Shown: positions 26,440 through 34,050 of the stretch, piece by piece
Layout of the letters: each line of letters begins with the position of its first letter
Numbering within the stretch: position 1 is the first letter of the stretch
NCBI GenBank assembly: GCA_910583925.1
Contig: CAJTZJ010000013.1
Coordinates: 1 to 63,585 of the forward strand
Direction: 5' to 3'
Source of the DNA: an uncultured Eubacterium sp.
GTDB lineage: Bacteria > Bacillota > Clostridia > Oscillospirales > Acutalibacteraceae
Length of the DNA stretch: 63,585 bases
The notes under the pieces: model-generated
Told to the model about the DNA's origin: nothing
Seen by the model: only the letters and a program-made list of their open reading frames with translations
Database searches by the model: none
Made by a program: the position numbers and the translations under genes

Positions 26440-26468
26440 TTGTAATTGTGGAAATTTTTGTATATAAT
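26440..26468 (+). promoter_or_regulatory. Sigma-A promoter of ireB
   Basis: TTGTAA (26440-26445), 17 bases, TATAAT (26463-26468). Confidence 0.8.
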
Positions 26469-26515
26469 TAGAATATAGCATTAAATTGCTTGTAACCATT
26501 CGGAGGTGACTTTAC

Positions 26516-26761
26516 TTGACTGATAAAACGATGACTTTTAAAATCGGTGATGAACGAGAAGAGATAATGAAGGATTATCTTACACAGGTTTTTGACGCTT
26601 TAAAAGAAAAAGGCTATAATCCTATCAATCAGATTGTTGGTTATATTCTTTCTGAAGATCCAACTTACATTACTACTCATAACAACGCAAGAAGTCTTAT
26701 CAGAAAAATAGACAGAGATGAGCTTTTGGCTGAATTGGTAAAGTCTTACCTTAACAACTAA
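26516..26761 (+). CDS. ireB: IreB-family regulatory phosphoprotein (UPF0297)
   Basis: Small phosphoprotein; in Enterococcus it is a substrate of the PASTA kinase IreK and affects cephalosporin tolerance. The 81 residues (ALKEKGYNPINQIVGYILSEDPTYITTHNNAR) match the family along their whole length, with Thr residues near the N-terminus (TDKTMTF) as in the known phosphosite. TTG start at 26516 with a GGAGGTGA site. The usual neighbours alaS and ruvX are not here; an unknown gene follows by 24 bases. Confidence 0.92.
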   Translation: MTDKTMTFKIGDEREEIMKDYLTQVFDALKEKGYNPINQIVGYILSEDPTYITTHNNARSLIRKIDRDELLAELVKSYLNN

Positions 26762-26785
26762 AATTTTAATAAAGGAGGGTTTTCT

Positions 26786-27079
26786 TTGGCAGAAACAAAA
26801 GATACATTCCTTACCTACAAAGGAAAGCCATTGGTTAGATGCGGAAAAACTGTTTATTACGGCAATATGTCTGATCCATATGTTGTTTGCTTAAATATTC
26901 AAAGTGATAAGGAGTTTAAAGATATTTCTCTATCAGAGAAAGTGCTTATTCAGCTTATCAATACAGACCCTGAAGTCGTAAATCCAAAGGAAAAAATCAT
27001 TAAGAAAAGTGAAAAAGCAGGACTTTTTACTGCACTTGATTTAGGCGCTGTCTGGCTTGAAAGAGAGCTTAAAAAGTAA
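26786..27079 (+). CDS. Conserved-looking protein of unknown function downstream of ireB
   Basis: Not recognised. A 97-residue acidic/basic mixed protein (TYKGKPLVRCGKTVYYGNMSDPYVVCLNIQ...) with no membrane segment or signal peptide. Beta-rich first half, helical tail (FTALDLGAVWLERELKK). TTG start at 26786, 5-7 bases after AAAGGAGGG, which is a very strong site. It is in an operon with ireB and ends at a good terminator. Confidence 0.75.
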   Translation: MAETKDTFLTYKGKPLVRCGKTVYYGNMSDPYVVCLNIQSDKEFKDISLSEKVLIQLINTDPEVVNPKEKIIKKSEKAGLFTALDLGAVWLERELKK

Positions 27080-27092
27080 TACTACAAAGAAA

Positions 27093-27125
27093 AAGCAAGG
27101 TGTATTCATTACCTTGCTTTTTTAT
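27093..27125. terminator. Bidirectional terminator between ireB operon and phosphatase gene
   Basis: Stem AAAGCAAGGT/ACCTTGCTTT with T6; convergent genes on both sides. Confidence 0.85.
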
Positions 27126-27148
27126 TTTACCACTCTTGAAAATCTTGT

Positions 27149-27610
27149 TTAAACAAGATGATTCAAAAGCCCTTTGCAGCCATCATAGATATCATGGTAT
27201 GCAACATCAAATCTTCTTGAATACCATGGGTCTGCAACATCTCCACCACGGTCTGTATAATCCATCAGCTTACTGATTTTTCTATCTTTATCATCATCAA
27301 ATATACGCCTCATATTACGAATATTAGCGCTATCCATTCCGATAAAATAATCATACTTATCATAATCGCTTTTCTGAATCCGCACAGCTCGTTTACCGCT
27401 GCAGGACATTCCATGCTTTGCAAGCTCTGCCTTTGCAGGCGGATAAACGGGATTTCCGATTCCGTTCCATATTTCTTCCGTGCTTGTGGCAGATGAAGCA
27501 ATCATAAAATCATCAGCAAGTCCTTGCTTCTGCACCAAATCTTTAAATATAAATTCCGCCATAGGCGAACGGCAGATATTACCATGGCAGACAAACATAA
27601 CTCTAATCAT
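27149..27610 (-). CDS. Low-molecular-weight protein tyrosine phosphatase
   Basis: Cysteine phosphatase acting on phosphotyrosine or phosphoarginine. The 153 residues hold the P-loop C8-H-G-N-I-C-R14-S15 at the very N-terminus and the DPW general-acid motif (about residue 127). This class includes the arginine phosphatase YwlE; a CtsR/McsB/ClpC system sits 14 kb away, so that role is possible but not shown. The ATG overlaps the tcdA stop by 8 bases. Confidence 0.92.
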   Translation of the reverse strand: MIRVMFVCHGNICRSPMAEFIFKDLVQKQGLADDFMIASSATSTEEIWNGIGNPVYPPAKAELAKHGMSCSGKRAVRIQKSDYDKYDYFIGMDSANIRNMRRIFDDDKDRKISKLMDYTDRGGDVADPWYSRRFDVAYHDIYDGCKGLLNHLV

Positions 27611-28277
27611 TTATTAACTCCTTTATAACCTCGCCTGCCATCATCAGCCCTGCAACAGACGGCACAAAGGAAACCGAAGCAGGCGGGACATTTCTGCACT
27701 TAGGCTCTTCTGTTGAATAAATAACCTTAAGATGATTGATTCCCCTTTTACGAAGCTCTACACGCATTTTTTTCGCAAGCGGACAATAAGATGTTTTGGA
27801 AATATCGGTTATTCTGAGCTTATCCGGCTCAAGCTTGTTTCCTGTTCCCATAGCAGAGATGATTTTAATATTGTTTTTTACTGCAATTTCAACAAGCTGA
27901 AGCTTTGATGGAACAGAATCAATGCAATCTAAAATGTAATCAAATTCTGTTAAATCAATACTGCTGTTTTCATCATAGAATTCCTTAATTGCAGTTACCC
28001 TGCACAATGGATTGATATCCTCTATCCGACCTTTTGAAACAGAAACCTTATCCAGTCCAACCGTTGAATTCAGTGCAATAAGCTGACGATTGATGTTTGT
28101 AACATCAACAACATCATTGTCTACAACAGTTATGCGCCCTATCCCTGCTCTTGCTATTGCTTCAGCAGCATAAGAACCAACCCCGCCGACACCGAAAATA
28201 ATAACGGAAGAATGTTTTAGCTTTTGCATTCCGGATTCGCCAAATAATCCAATTGTGCGAGAAAAAGATTTGTTCAT
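27603..28277 (-). CDS. tcdA: tRNA threonylcarbamoyladenosine dehydratase TcdA (ThiF/E1-like)
   Basis: ATP-dependent enzyme that cyclises t6A37 of tRNAs to ct6A. The 224 residues have the TcdA start (FSRTIGLFGESGMQKL), the nucleotide loop GVGGVGSYAAEA (29-40), VDNDVVDVTNINRQ and the KVSVSKGRI segment. ATG at 28277 with AAGGTG 6 bases upstream; an in-frame GTG inside that site is less likely. It overlaps the phosphatase gene downstream by 8 bases. Confidence 0.9.
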   Translation of the reverse strand: MNKSFSRTIGLFGESGMQKLKHSSVIIFGVGGVGSYAAEAIARAGIGRITVVDNDVVDVTNINRQLIALNSTVGLDKVSVSKGRIEDINPLCRVTAIKEFYDENSSIDLTEFDYILDCIDSVPSKLQLVEIAVKNNIKIISAMGTGNKLEPDKLRITDISKTSYCPLAKKMRVELRKRGINHLKVIYSTEEPKCRNVPPASVSFVPSVAGLMMAGEVIKELIND

Positions 28278-28334
28278 ATACAACACCTTGTAATTGTTTT
28301 TATTTAATATAATACAAATGTTAAATTAAGTCAA

Positions 28335-28366
28335 ATAGGGATGGTCCAAAACTGAACCATCCCTAT
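28335..28366. repeat. Inverted repeat at the edge of the gene scar
   Basis: Eleven-base arms ATAGGGATGGT/ACCATCCCTAT around a 10-base loop, without a clear T-run. It lies between tcdA and the gene debris and may be an old terminator. Nothing else is recognisable from 28367 to about 28504. Confidence 0.5.
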
Positions 28367-28504
28367 CTATAACCACTACTTATTAAATTCAGATTAATGA
28401 ACAATCCTATTTTCAACACCCTCTGCCGATGAAAGGTTAAATGGAGTCGGCAGAAGGCAATTTGTTAACAGTAAGAAATTCTATAAGCAGTAAGGTTATA
28501 TTGA

Positions 28505-28651
28505 TTATTTTCTTACAAGACCTCTTGATTCCTTAAGATATTCATCAGAAGCCGGAAAATGCTGAATATAATCAAGCACAAGAGTAGCACTCTTGTTTTT
28601 TACAATTGATATAGATGCATGGGTAACAGAAGCTGTAACTTTGTGTTGTAT
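28505..28651 (-). pseudogene. Unidentified C-terminal gene fragment
   Basis: Open frame without a start, entered at a TGA just upstream, encoding a coherent tail (SVTHASISIVKNKSATLVLD, then a segment ending GLVRK) and a stop at 28505-28507. It begins near 28645, exactly where the VaFE-like fragment stops making sense. I do not recognise the parent family. Confidence 0.4.
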
Positions 28652-28959
28652 TCAACAGTATCGGTAAGGGTAAATACCTCTGTAGCACAGATTTCCTTTT
28701 CTCCGTCTACTGTTGCAGTTGTCTGAATTTCAGGTACTCTGATTTTAACAGTCTGTCCCTTATCCTCAATGTCTGCATGCACGGCAAGTTCTTTTCCGTC
28801 TTTGTAGAGATTTTCAAAAACTACAATATCGGTGTCCTCAGTGATATATTTTGAATCAAAGGTAAATTCAACAGTAGCAATACCGCTTGGCTCTGTTGGA
28901 ATAAAGGTTGTAGTAGCCGTTATGGTTTCTCCATTGATAACAAGTTCTTTTCCTGTTGC
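28645..28959 (-). pseudogene. Fragment of a VaFE-repeat (T-Q ester type) surface protein
   Basis: About 105 codons with the VaFE-type pattern: TATTTFIPTEPSG, VEFTFDS, VVFENLYKDGKELAVHADIEDKGQTV and EVFTLTDTVEYN. These domains form part of large surface adhesins often carried on integrative elements. No start, signal peptide or anchor remains. The frame is fused directly to a ParB fragment at about 28960 and shifts into the next fragment near 28645. Confidence 0.65.
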
Positions 28960-29470
28960 CTGAGCGTGAGTAGGAGTACAAACTTCTTCATCTATTGCAT
29001 CTACCAAATCACGCTGACTATCTTCATCAAGATATGAAAGCTCAACAGCAGGTCGCATTTTCATTCTGCCCCCCGTCAACAAGTTCAAGCAGTTCAGGAA
29101 CAAGAAATGTCAAACGAATATACCTTTGTATTTGAGTTTGGCTTTCTCCTGTTTGCTCAGAAAGAATTTGTCTTGATAACTTCTGTCCCAGTGGGGCAGA
29201 AGTTAAATCTGTACGCTTTCCCTGTATATTCATTGCATCCAATTTCATTTTGTATGCAAAGGCTTTTTCACTCGGCGGAATATGTGTCCTCTGAATATTA
29301 CTGTCTACCATAATGATAACGGCTTCCGCATCATCCAAATCCTTAACAAAGCACTGCATTGTATCTTTACCGACACACTCGCTTGCCCTTTTTCTTCGGT
29401 GTCCTGATATGAGTTCATATCTGCCGTTAGCCTTTGGTCTTACCATAGCAGGAAAAAGCACACCACGCTC
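28960..29470 (-). pseudogene. ParB/RepB-type partition protein, truncated and frameshifted
   Basis: ParB-like nuclease/partition domain remnant: GVLFPAMVRPKANGRYELIS, GHRRKRA, then NIQRTHIPPSEKAFAYKMKLD and an HTH region (LSEQTGESQTQIQRYIRLTFLVPELLELVDGG). The frame shifts at a run of six G (29069-29074, minus reading); removing one G restores RMKMRPAVELSYL. The N-terminus is missing (a stop lies just upstream of SERGVLF) and the C-terminus is cut after THAQ, where VaFE sequence takes over. Such ParB genes are typical of conjugative elements. Confidence 0.75.
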
Positions 29471-29475
29471 AGATT

Positions 29476-29497
29476 TAGCCGTTAATGGTAACGGCTA
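29476..29497. repeat. Perfect 9-bp palindrome beside the ParB fragment
   Basis: TAGCCGTTA and TAACGGCTA around a 4-base centre, at the broken N-terminal end of the ParB remnant. Possible old operator or hairpin. Confidence 0.5.
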
Positions 29498-29504
29498 TGT
29501 AAAA

Positions 29505-29540
29505 TAAAAAATGCCACTCATTCAAAATAGAATAAGTGGC
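29505..29540 (-). terminator. Terminator with no gene left in front of it
   Basis: GCCACT/AGTGGC stem (29513-29540) plus T6 on the minus strand. No intact gene ends here, suggesting a deleted gene between it and tRNA-Pro. Confidence 0.6.
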
Positions 29541-29590
29541 TATGTATAAAAGTCTTAATATATTAATTAGTATAGATTTTACTGAAAATA

Positions 29591-29643
29591 GTACCCCAAA
29601 ATCTACCCCAATTAGTACCCCTTGTACCCCTGAAATCTACCCC
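29591..29643. repeat. Five heptamer repeats (G/C)TACCCC
   Basis: Copies start at 29591, 29603, 29615, 29624 and 29637 (steps of 12, 12, 9 and 13). They lie about 140-190 bases from the tRNA-Pro 3' end, inside the gene-free stretch 29541-29746. Candidate integrase arm-type or iteron sites. Confidence 0.6.
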
Positions 29644-29746
29644 TTAACTTTAAGTTTGTGCGTGGTTTGTATAAGTCTGTATCAGTTTAAAACGCACACT
29701 AAAAGTGCCGATTTTCCCCGCAGTTAAGCCGAATTTGGCATAAAAA

Positions 29747-29780
29747 AGACCTTAGAGAGTTTTGAAACTTTCTAAGGTCT
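29747..29780 (-). terminator. Terminator of tRNA-Pro
   Basis: Stem AGACCTTAGA/TCTAAGGTCT extended by AAGTTTC-type pairs, then T6 on the minus strand. Confidence 0.85.
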
Positions 29781-29782
29781 AA

Positions 29783-29858
29783 TGGTCGGAGTGACAAGAC
29801 TTGAACTTGCGGCCCCCAGACCCCCAGTCTGGTGCGCTACCACCTGCGCTACACCCCG
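29783..29858 (-). tRNA. tRNA-Pro (anticodon GGG)
   Basis: 76 bases including encoded CCA. Acceptor CGGGGTG pairs with CACTCCG, the D arm has GCGC stems, anticodon loop CTGGGGG is closed by CCAGA/TCTGG, and the T arm is GCAAG-TTCAAGT-CTTGT. Gene debris of a mobile element lies off its 3' end, the usual integration side. Confidence 0.93.
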
Positions 29859-29869
29859 ATTGCTGTTAT

Positions 29870-29898
29870 ATAATATCACAACTAAACTTATAAATCAA
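29870..29898 (-). promoter_or_regulatory. Promoter of tRNA-Pro
   Basis: TTGATT (29893-29898), 17 bases, TATTAT (29870-29875), about 12 bases before the tRNA. Confidence 0.7.
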
Positions 29899-29931
29899 CA
29901 TTTAAATTACATAAAATTTAATATATTACTA

Positions 29932-29959
29932 TTGTAAATTATTTTAAATAGTATATACT
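29932..29959 (+). promoter_or_regulatory. Promoter of the CinA-type amidase
   Basis: TTGTAA (29932-29937), 16 bases, TATACT (29954-29959). Leaves a short 5' leader. Confidence 0.6.
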
Positions 29960-29976
29960 ATCTATTGGTGATAAAA

Positions 29977-30444
29977 ATGGCTCTTGAAGAAGATGTTGTA
30001 AACAAACTTATTGATAATAATTATCATATTTCATTTGCAGAAAGCTGCACAGGCGGACTTTGCTGCGGCAGCCTTGTAAATGTTACAAACGCATCAAAGG
30101 TGCTTGATGTTTCCTTTACAACCTATGCAAACGAAGCCAAGATTAAATTTCTTGGTGTTAAAACCGATACAATTCTTAAATATGGTGTAGTTTCGGAAGA
30201 GGTTGCATATGAAATGGCTGAATGCGTTTCCAAAACTGCCGGAAGCGAGGTTGGCGTAGGTATAACAGGCATTGCCGGACCGGGCGGCGGAACAGCGAAA
30301 AAGCCCATCGGCATGGTTTGTTTTGGATTTTGTATTAATGGAAGAGTAAGTACATTTACACAGCAATTTGGTGAAATCGGCAGAAATCAGGTCAGAAAGT
30401 CCAGCGTTGAATTCGTTTTTTCAAAATTGAAAGAATTACTTTAA
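29977..30444 (+). CDS. pncC: CinA C-terminal-type nicotinamide-nucleotide amidase (PncC)
   Basis: Deamidates NMN to nicotinate mononucleotide in NAD recycling. The 155 residues are the stand-alone CinA C domain: SFAESCTGGL, GVVSEEVAYEMAE and GITGIAGPGGGT motifs. The N-terminal MoCF-like domain of full CinA is absent, as in E. coli PncC. ATG at 29977 with GGTG 6 bases upstream; a TTG four codons earlier is the alternative. Confidence 0.92.
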   Translation: MALEEDVVNKLIDNNYHISFAESCTGGLCCGSLVNVTNASKVLDVSFTTYANEAKIKFLGVKTDTILKYGVVSEEVAYEMAECVSKTAGSEVGVGITGIAGPGGGTAKKPIGMVCFGFCINGRVSTFTQQFGEIGRNQVRKSSVEFVFSKLKELL

Positions 30445-30452
30445 AAAAATTT

Positions 30453-30490
30453 AAAAGCATTTCGTGTTATCTATTGACCGAAATGCTTTT
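30453..30490 (+). terminator. Terminator after the amidase gene
   Basis: Stem AAAAGCATTTCG/CGAAATGCTTTT and T-run. Its right arm lies within the tRNA-Thr promoter. Confidence 0.8.
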
Positions 30491-30502
30491 TTATTGTATA
30501 AT
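30474..30502 (+). promoter_or_regulatory. Promoter of tRNA-Thr
   Basis: TTGACC (30474-30479), 17 bases, TATAAT (30497-30502), nested in the preceding terminator. Confidence 0.8.
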
Positions 30503-30524
30503 TTCAACACACAAAATAATATCT

Positions 30525-30600
30525 GCTGATGTGGCGCAGCTGGTAGCGCAACTGATTCGTAATCAGTAGGCCGTCGGTTCAAATCCGATCATCAGCTCCA
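30525..30600 (+). tRNA. tRNA-Thr (anticodon CGT)
   Basis: 76 bases with encoded CCA. Acceptor GCTGATG/CATCAGC, anticodon loop TTCGTAA closed by ACTGA/TCAGT, T loop TTCAAAT. Complete cloverleaf, followed at once by a terminator. Confidence 0.95.
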
Positions 30601-30602
30601 AA

Positions 30603-30635
30603 AAAGGGGTTATCGTAATGATAACCCCTTTTTTA
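30603..30635. terminator. Bidirectional terminator between tRNA-Thr and the GH18 gene
   Basis: Stem AAAAGGGGTTATC/GATAACCCCTTTT with 5-base loop; T-runs on both strands. Confidence 0.88.
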
Positions 30636-30636
30636 T

Positions 30637-32625
30637 TTACCAATTTGTTACATATCTATTCAAAGTATTCTCAATACCATTTACTACGGAATTCGGATCA
30701 TCCATAGTTTTATCACAACCAACACGGAATACCATTACGCCACCTGCTCCGCTAAAAAGTGCATAAGCAGTTTTATCACCTGCGAGAGCCGGAGCGCAGA
30801 ATGTACCCTCATAAATCTGATCGGCATCCTCAACTGTATAATACTTGCTGTTCCAGTAATTTGCATCTTTTAAATCACGCCAGGTTGCCCAATACGGAGT
30901 CGTATTGATCGGTCTTCCATATGCAGCAATGCCGATATTAATTTTACTTAAATCACAGCCATTATCAACAAATGCTTTAATACCATCCTCTGCCTGTTGC
31001 AGTGAGCTTTGATAACCATCTGTATCATTATCATCATAAGCCATAAACTGAATCTGATCTATAGAATCATAGGTTTCCTTTGATAAACCAAGCTGACCTG
31101 CCGAAAGAGCGGTTGAAACGATTGAGCCTTCTTTAACGGCATTCAAATCTGCTTTCAGCTTTTGTATAAAGCTGTCGTAGATTTTCCAATCAGAAGCAGT
31201 CTGAGGATATTCCCAATCTATATCAACACCGTCTATATCATACTTCTGCGCAAACGCAACTGTCTGGTCTGCTATTTTTTCCCAATGCTCTGTCATATAG
31301 AAATTAACACCATTGCCAAAAGCACCGTCAGCAAGCGTAGTAACAATCAATTTAACCTTATGATTCCGATTAGAGCGATTTGAAATAATTTCTTTAAGTG
31401 CAGAAAGCTCTTCTGCAAATTTCTCCTCTCCCGCTTCGCCGAAATTCATATCTCCGTTTTCATCCCAGTGAACAGCAGCGAAAACAATTACCGTGCTGTA
31501 AACATCATAAAATCTTGCATAATTTTTAACATAAGCATCGCCCTTTGCAAGAATTTCCGTCGGAACATCGCCGTCAAGCCGCTGATATGCAGTTACCTCA
31601 AAATCATCAGCATTGCGGGCAGGCTCATTATAAAGTTTGATTGATTTGATTTTAACAGGCGTATCCTCATCCCTGAATTTATCTATCGAAAGACGGATAC
31701 GGTCTGAAACAACTGTATCAAAGCTGCAAATACGCATAGATTGAATCTTTTCACTTTGATAGCATGTAATCCATTCATCATTAACAAAAGCCTGCAGACG
31801 GAAATACTGAGCCTGATTTCCAACCTCTTCAATAATAGCTGTATTTATTTCGGAAACCTTTGAAAGCTCAATTTCAACATAGCTGTTGTTTGCATCGGAA
31901 AATCCCTCAGCAGGCATTCTGTTCGGACACTGTGCCGTCCAGCACTTATCATTATCTGCCAAAAGATTTTCTGCATCAGCCTTTTCGCCGTTTTTAAGGC
32001 TTTCATAAGTGACCTTTGCACCCTCCATAACATTTTCAGACTGCAATGTAACCGGCATAACGGAAGCCTTATCCGCAACACCTCCGGAATTTGCACCAAA
32101 ATATGAAACTGAAGTTACCAATGCACTTACAACAACTGAGCAAACAAGCGCCTGCCATGCTTTCTTTCCGCTTTTGCAGAACACAAGCACAAGCCCGATT
32201 CCGAGAGCAAGACAAATATATATTAATTCCGGCAATATAGCCTGTATACCGTTTGCAAAGCCCGAAAGCGAGAAACCCTTATCAAGATTCATAACAAGAA
32301 CAAGCGTATATACAAACAAAATAATGGTAAGAACAGCAACTATTGTATGTACAATAGTTAGAGCCGTTATGCCCTTTTTACTTTTCAGCTTATCTCCTGC
32401 AATGGCTGCTATAAGCAGATAAATAAATGCAACTGCAATGCAAGCCGAAATTACACCAAGCATTGCTGGAACAAACTTATCGCCGAGCGGATAAAAAGCG
32501 GCTATCCAGCCATATGCCCATTTGGCACTGTCCAGAAAAACAAATGCACATATCGATAAAATGAAAAAAAGATATGAGCATCCTCTTGAATGTAAAACAT
32601 TCGAAATCTTTTTAATAAAATCCAT
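30637..32625 (-). CDS. Membrane-anchored GH18 glycosidase with discoidin-like domain
   Basis: Chitinase-like glycoside hydrolase, probably cutting beta-1,4 GlcNAc-type linkages outside the cell. Five N-terminal membrane segments (about 18-178) precede an F5/8C/discoidin-like carbohydrate-binding region (about 200-335). A GH18 barrel with DGVDIDWEYP (465-474) follows; catalytic Glu is E472. QIQFMAYD supplies the later barrel motif. 662 residues. ATG at 32625 after AAAGGGG; a TTG six bases earlier is less likely. A polytopic anchor on a GH18 enzyme is uncommon. Confidence 0.85.
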   Translation of the reverse strand: MDFIKKISNVLHSRGCSYLFFILSICAFVFLDSAKWAYGWIAAFYPLGDKFVPAMLGVISACIAVAFIYLLIAAIAGDKLKSKKGITALTIVHTIVAVLTIILFVYTLVLVMNLDKGFSLSGFANGIQAILPELIYICLALGIGLVLVFCKSGKKAWQALVCSVVVSALVTSVSYFGANSGGVADKASVMPVTLQSENVMEGAKVTYESLKNGEKADAENLLADNDKCWTAQCPNRMPAEGFSDANNSYVEIELSKVSEINTAIIEEVGNQAQYFRLQAFVNDEWITCYQSEKIQSMRICSFDTVVSDRIRLSIDKFRDEDTPVKIKSIKLYNEPARNADDFEVTAYQRLDGDVPTEILAKGDAYVKNYARFYDVYSTVIVFAAVHWDENGDMNFGEAGEEKFAEELSALKEIISNRSNRNHKVKLIVTTLADGAFGNGVNFYMTEHWEKIADQTVAFAQKYDIDGVDIDWEYPQTASDWKIYDSFIQKLKADLNAVKEGSIVSTALSAGQLGLSKETYDSIDQIQFMAYDDNDTDGYQSSLQQAEDGIKAFVDNGCDLSKINIGIAAYGRPINTTPYWATWRDLKDANYWNSKYYTVEDADQIYEGTFCAPALAGDKTAYALFSGAGGVMVFRVGCDKTMDDPNSVVNGIENTLNRYVTNW

Positions 32626-32661
32626 AAACAATTCCCCTTTAATACAAAAACAGTGTAATTT

Positions 32662-32690
32662 AGTTTAACATAAACATTGTTAATCTTCAA
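32662..32690 (-). promoter_or_regulatory. Promoter of the GH18 gene
   Basis: TTGAAG (32685-32690), 17 bases, TAAACT (32662-32667) with a TG extended -10. Confidence 0.55.
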
Positions 32691-32838
32691 TATACGGAAA
32701 TTTATATGCTTGCACAGGAAAGCACAAAATGTTAGGATTGAATTATTAATAAACGCTATAATAACATTACAGGCAGTGAAGGAAAACACAAACCATGGTA
32801 AAAATTCCCCTTCATTGTCTGCAGAAAGGTGCGGAAAT

Positions 32839-33708
32839 ATGAACTGGGCAAACAGCATACAAAATGCAATCAACTATATTGAAGAAAATTTGACGGAAAA
32901 TATAGATTATGATGAAATTGCAAAAGCGGCTTCCTCATCAAGCTTTTATTTTCAAAAGATTTTCGGAATACTTTGCGGATATTCACTTGGCGAATATATA
33001 AGAAACCGAAGACTGACTCTTGCCGGCAAAGAGTTAGTATCAAAGGGCAGCAGAGTAATTGATACTGCACTAAAATATGGCTATAATTCCCCGGAAAGCT
33101 TTACAAGAGCGTTTACTAAATTTCACGGCATTTCCCCCGTTGAGGCTAAGAAAAAAGGCTCAAAGCTGAAAACATTTTCTCGCTTATCTGTCAGTTTAAT
33201 ATTGAAAGGCGGTAGTATTATGAACTACAAACTTGTTGAAAAGGAAGCATTTACAGTGCTTGAAAAGGTTGAACCACAAGAGATTGACGACAGTGTAAAC
33301 AAAAATTCCATTCCTGCATTCTGGGAGCGTTCGCATCAGGACGGAACAGTTAAGACATTGCTTGAAAAAACAACAGATAAATCATTTATCTTTGGTATCT
33401 GCTATAACAATGCACCAACAGATAATAAGACATTTGATTATTCTATAGCAGCAGTCTGCGATAAAGATGTTGATGTTCCTACCGGTTTCAGAATCAATGA
33501 AATTTCTGCAAGAAGCTGGCTTATTTTTGAATGCATCGGTCCGATGCCGGATGCTATGCAGAATATGTGGCATAAAATTATTTCCGAATTCTTTCCGTCA
33601 TCAGATTACACTCCGACATATGAAATGGATATTGAAGCATATCCTGCAATGGAAATGAATTCCAAAGATTACAAAAGCGAAATATGGATACCGGTTAAAA
33701 AATCATAA
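32839..33708 (+). CDS. AraC-family regulator with GyrI-like effector domain
   Basis: Transcription activator of the Rob/SoxS-like group. The 289 residues start with the double HTH (MNWANSIQNAINYIEENLTE, later SFYFQKIFG and GYNSPESFTRAFTKFHG) and end with a GyrI-like small-molecule-binding domain (about 125-289, YKLVEKEAFTVLEK...). ATG at 32839 with AGAAAGGTG; the open frame continues upstream without family similarity. It is divergent from the GH18 gene, a possible target (inference). Confidence 0.9.
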   Translation: MNWANSIQNAINYIEENLTENIDYDEIAKAASSSSFYFQKIFGILCGYSLGEYIRNRRLTLAGKELVSKGSRVIDTALKYGYNSPESFTRAFTKFHGISPVEAKKKGSKLKTFSRLSVSLILKGGSIMNYKLVEKEAFTVLEKVEPQEIDDSVNKNSIPAFWERSHQDGTVKTLLEKTTDKSFIFGICYNNAPTDNKTFDYSIAAVCDKDVDVPTGFRINEISARSWLIFECIGPMPDAMQNMWHKIISEFFPSSDYTPTYEMDIEAYPAMEMNSKDYKSEIWIPVKKS

Positions 33709-33717
33709 CAACTAAAG

Positions 33718-33752
33718 AAAGAGAAGTTGATTCCCTCAACTTCTCTTTAACA
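33718..33752. terminator. Bidirectional terminator after the AraC/GyrI gene
   Basis: Stem AAAGAGAAGTTGA/TCAACTTCTCTTT between convergent genes. Confidence 0.85.
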
Positions 33753-33761
33753 TTATATGTA

Positions 33762-34007
33762 TTAAACTAAATTTCTGAGATTATCAATTCTTTCAGGATT
33801 ATCTGCTGATGCCCATTCTTTAAGCTTATCGCAGGGAAACTGATTGCATTTTCCGCAATGCTCCTGCTGCTTCTCACAATTACATTGATACAGCTCACAT
33901 TCGCCCCAAAACACTTTCCCCTTAATTTCCTTGCAGCCTTTACAATTCATTTCTTCCTTATATTTGCAGATATCACAATCAATACCGCAGACACTGTAAT
34001 TTTCCAT
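33762..34007 (-). CDS. DUF3795-type Cys-rich protein
   Basis: Small putative metal-binding protein, function unknown. The 81 residues hold eleven Cys in patterns such as CGIDCDICKY, CKGCKE, CELYQCNC and CGKCNQFPC, matching DUF3795-like proteins that may bind zinc or an Fe-S cluster. ATG at 34007 follows AAGGGA; two earlier in-frame ATGs are possible. Confidence 0.7.
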   Translation of the reverse strand: MENYSVCGIDCDICKYKEEMNCKGCKEIKGKVFWGECELYQCNCEKQQEHCGKCNQFPCDKLKEWASADNPERIDNLRNLV

Positions 34008-34050
34008 AAACATCCCTTCTTGAAACAATGATTAATAACTATAGTATAAA

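Noticed and set aside
28300..28600. A second attachment site repeating the tRNA-Pro 3' end
   Set aside because: I searched by eye for the tRNA 3' sequence and found no copy in this stretch.
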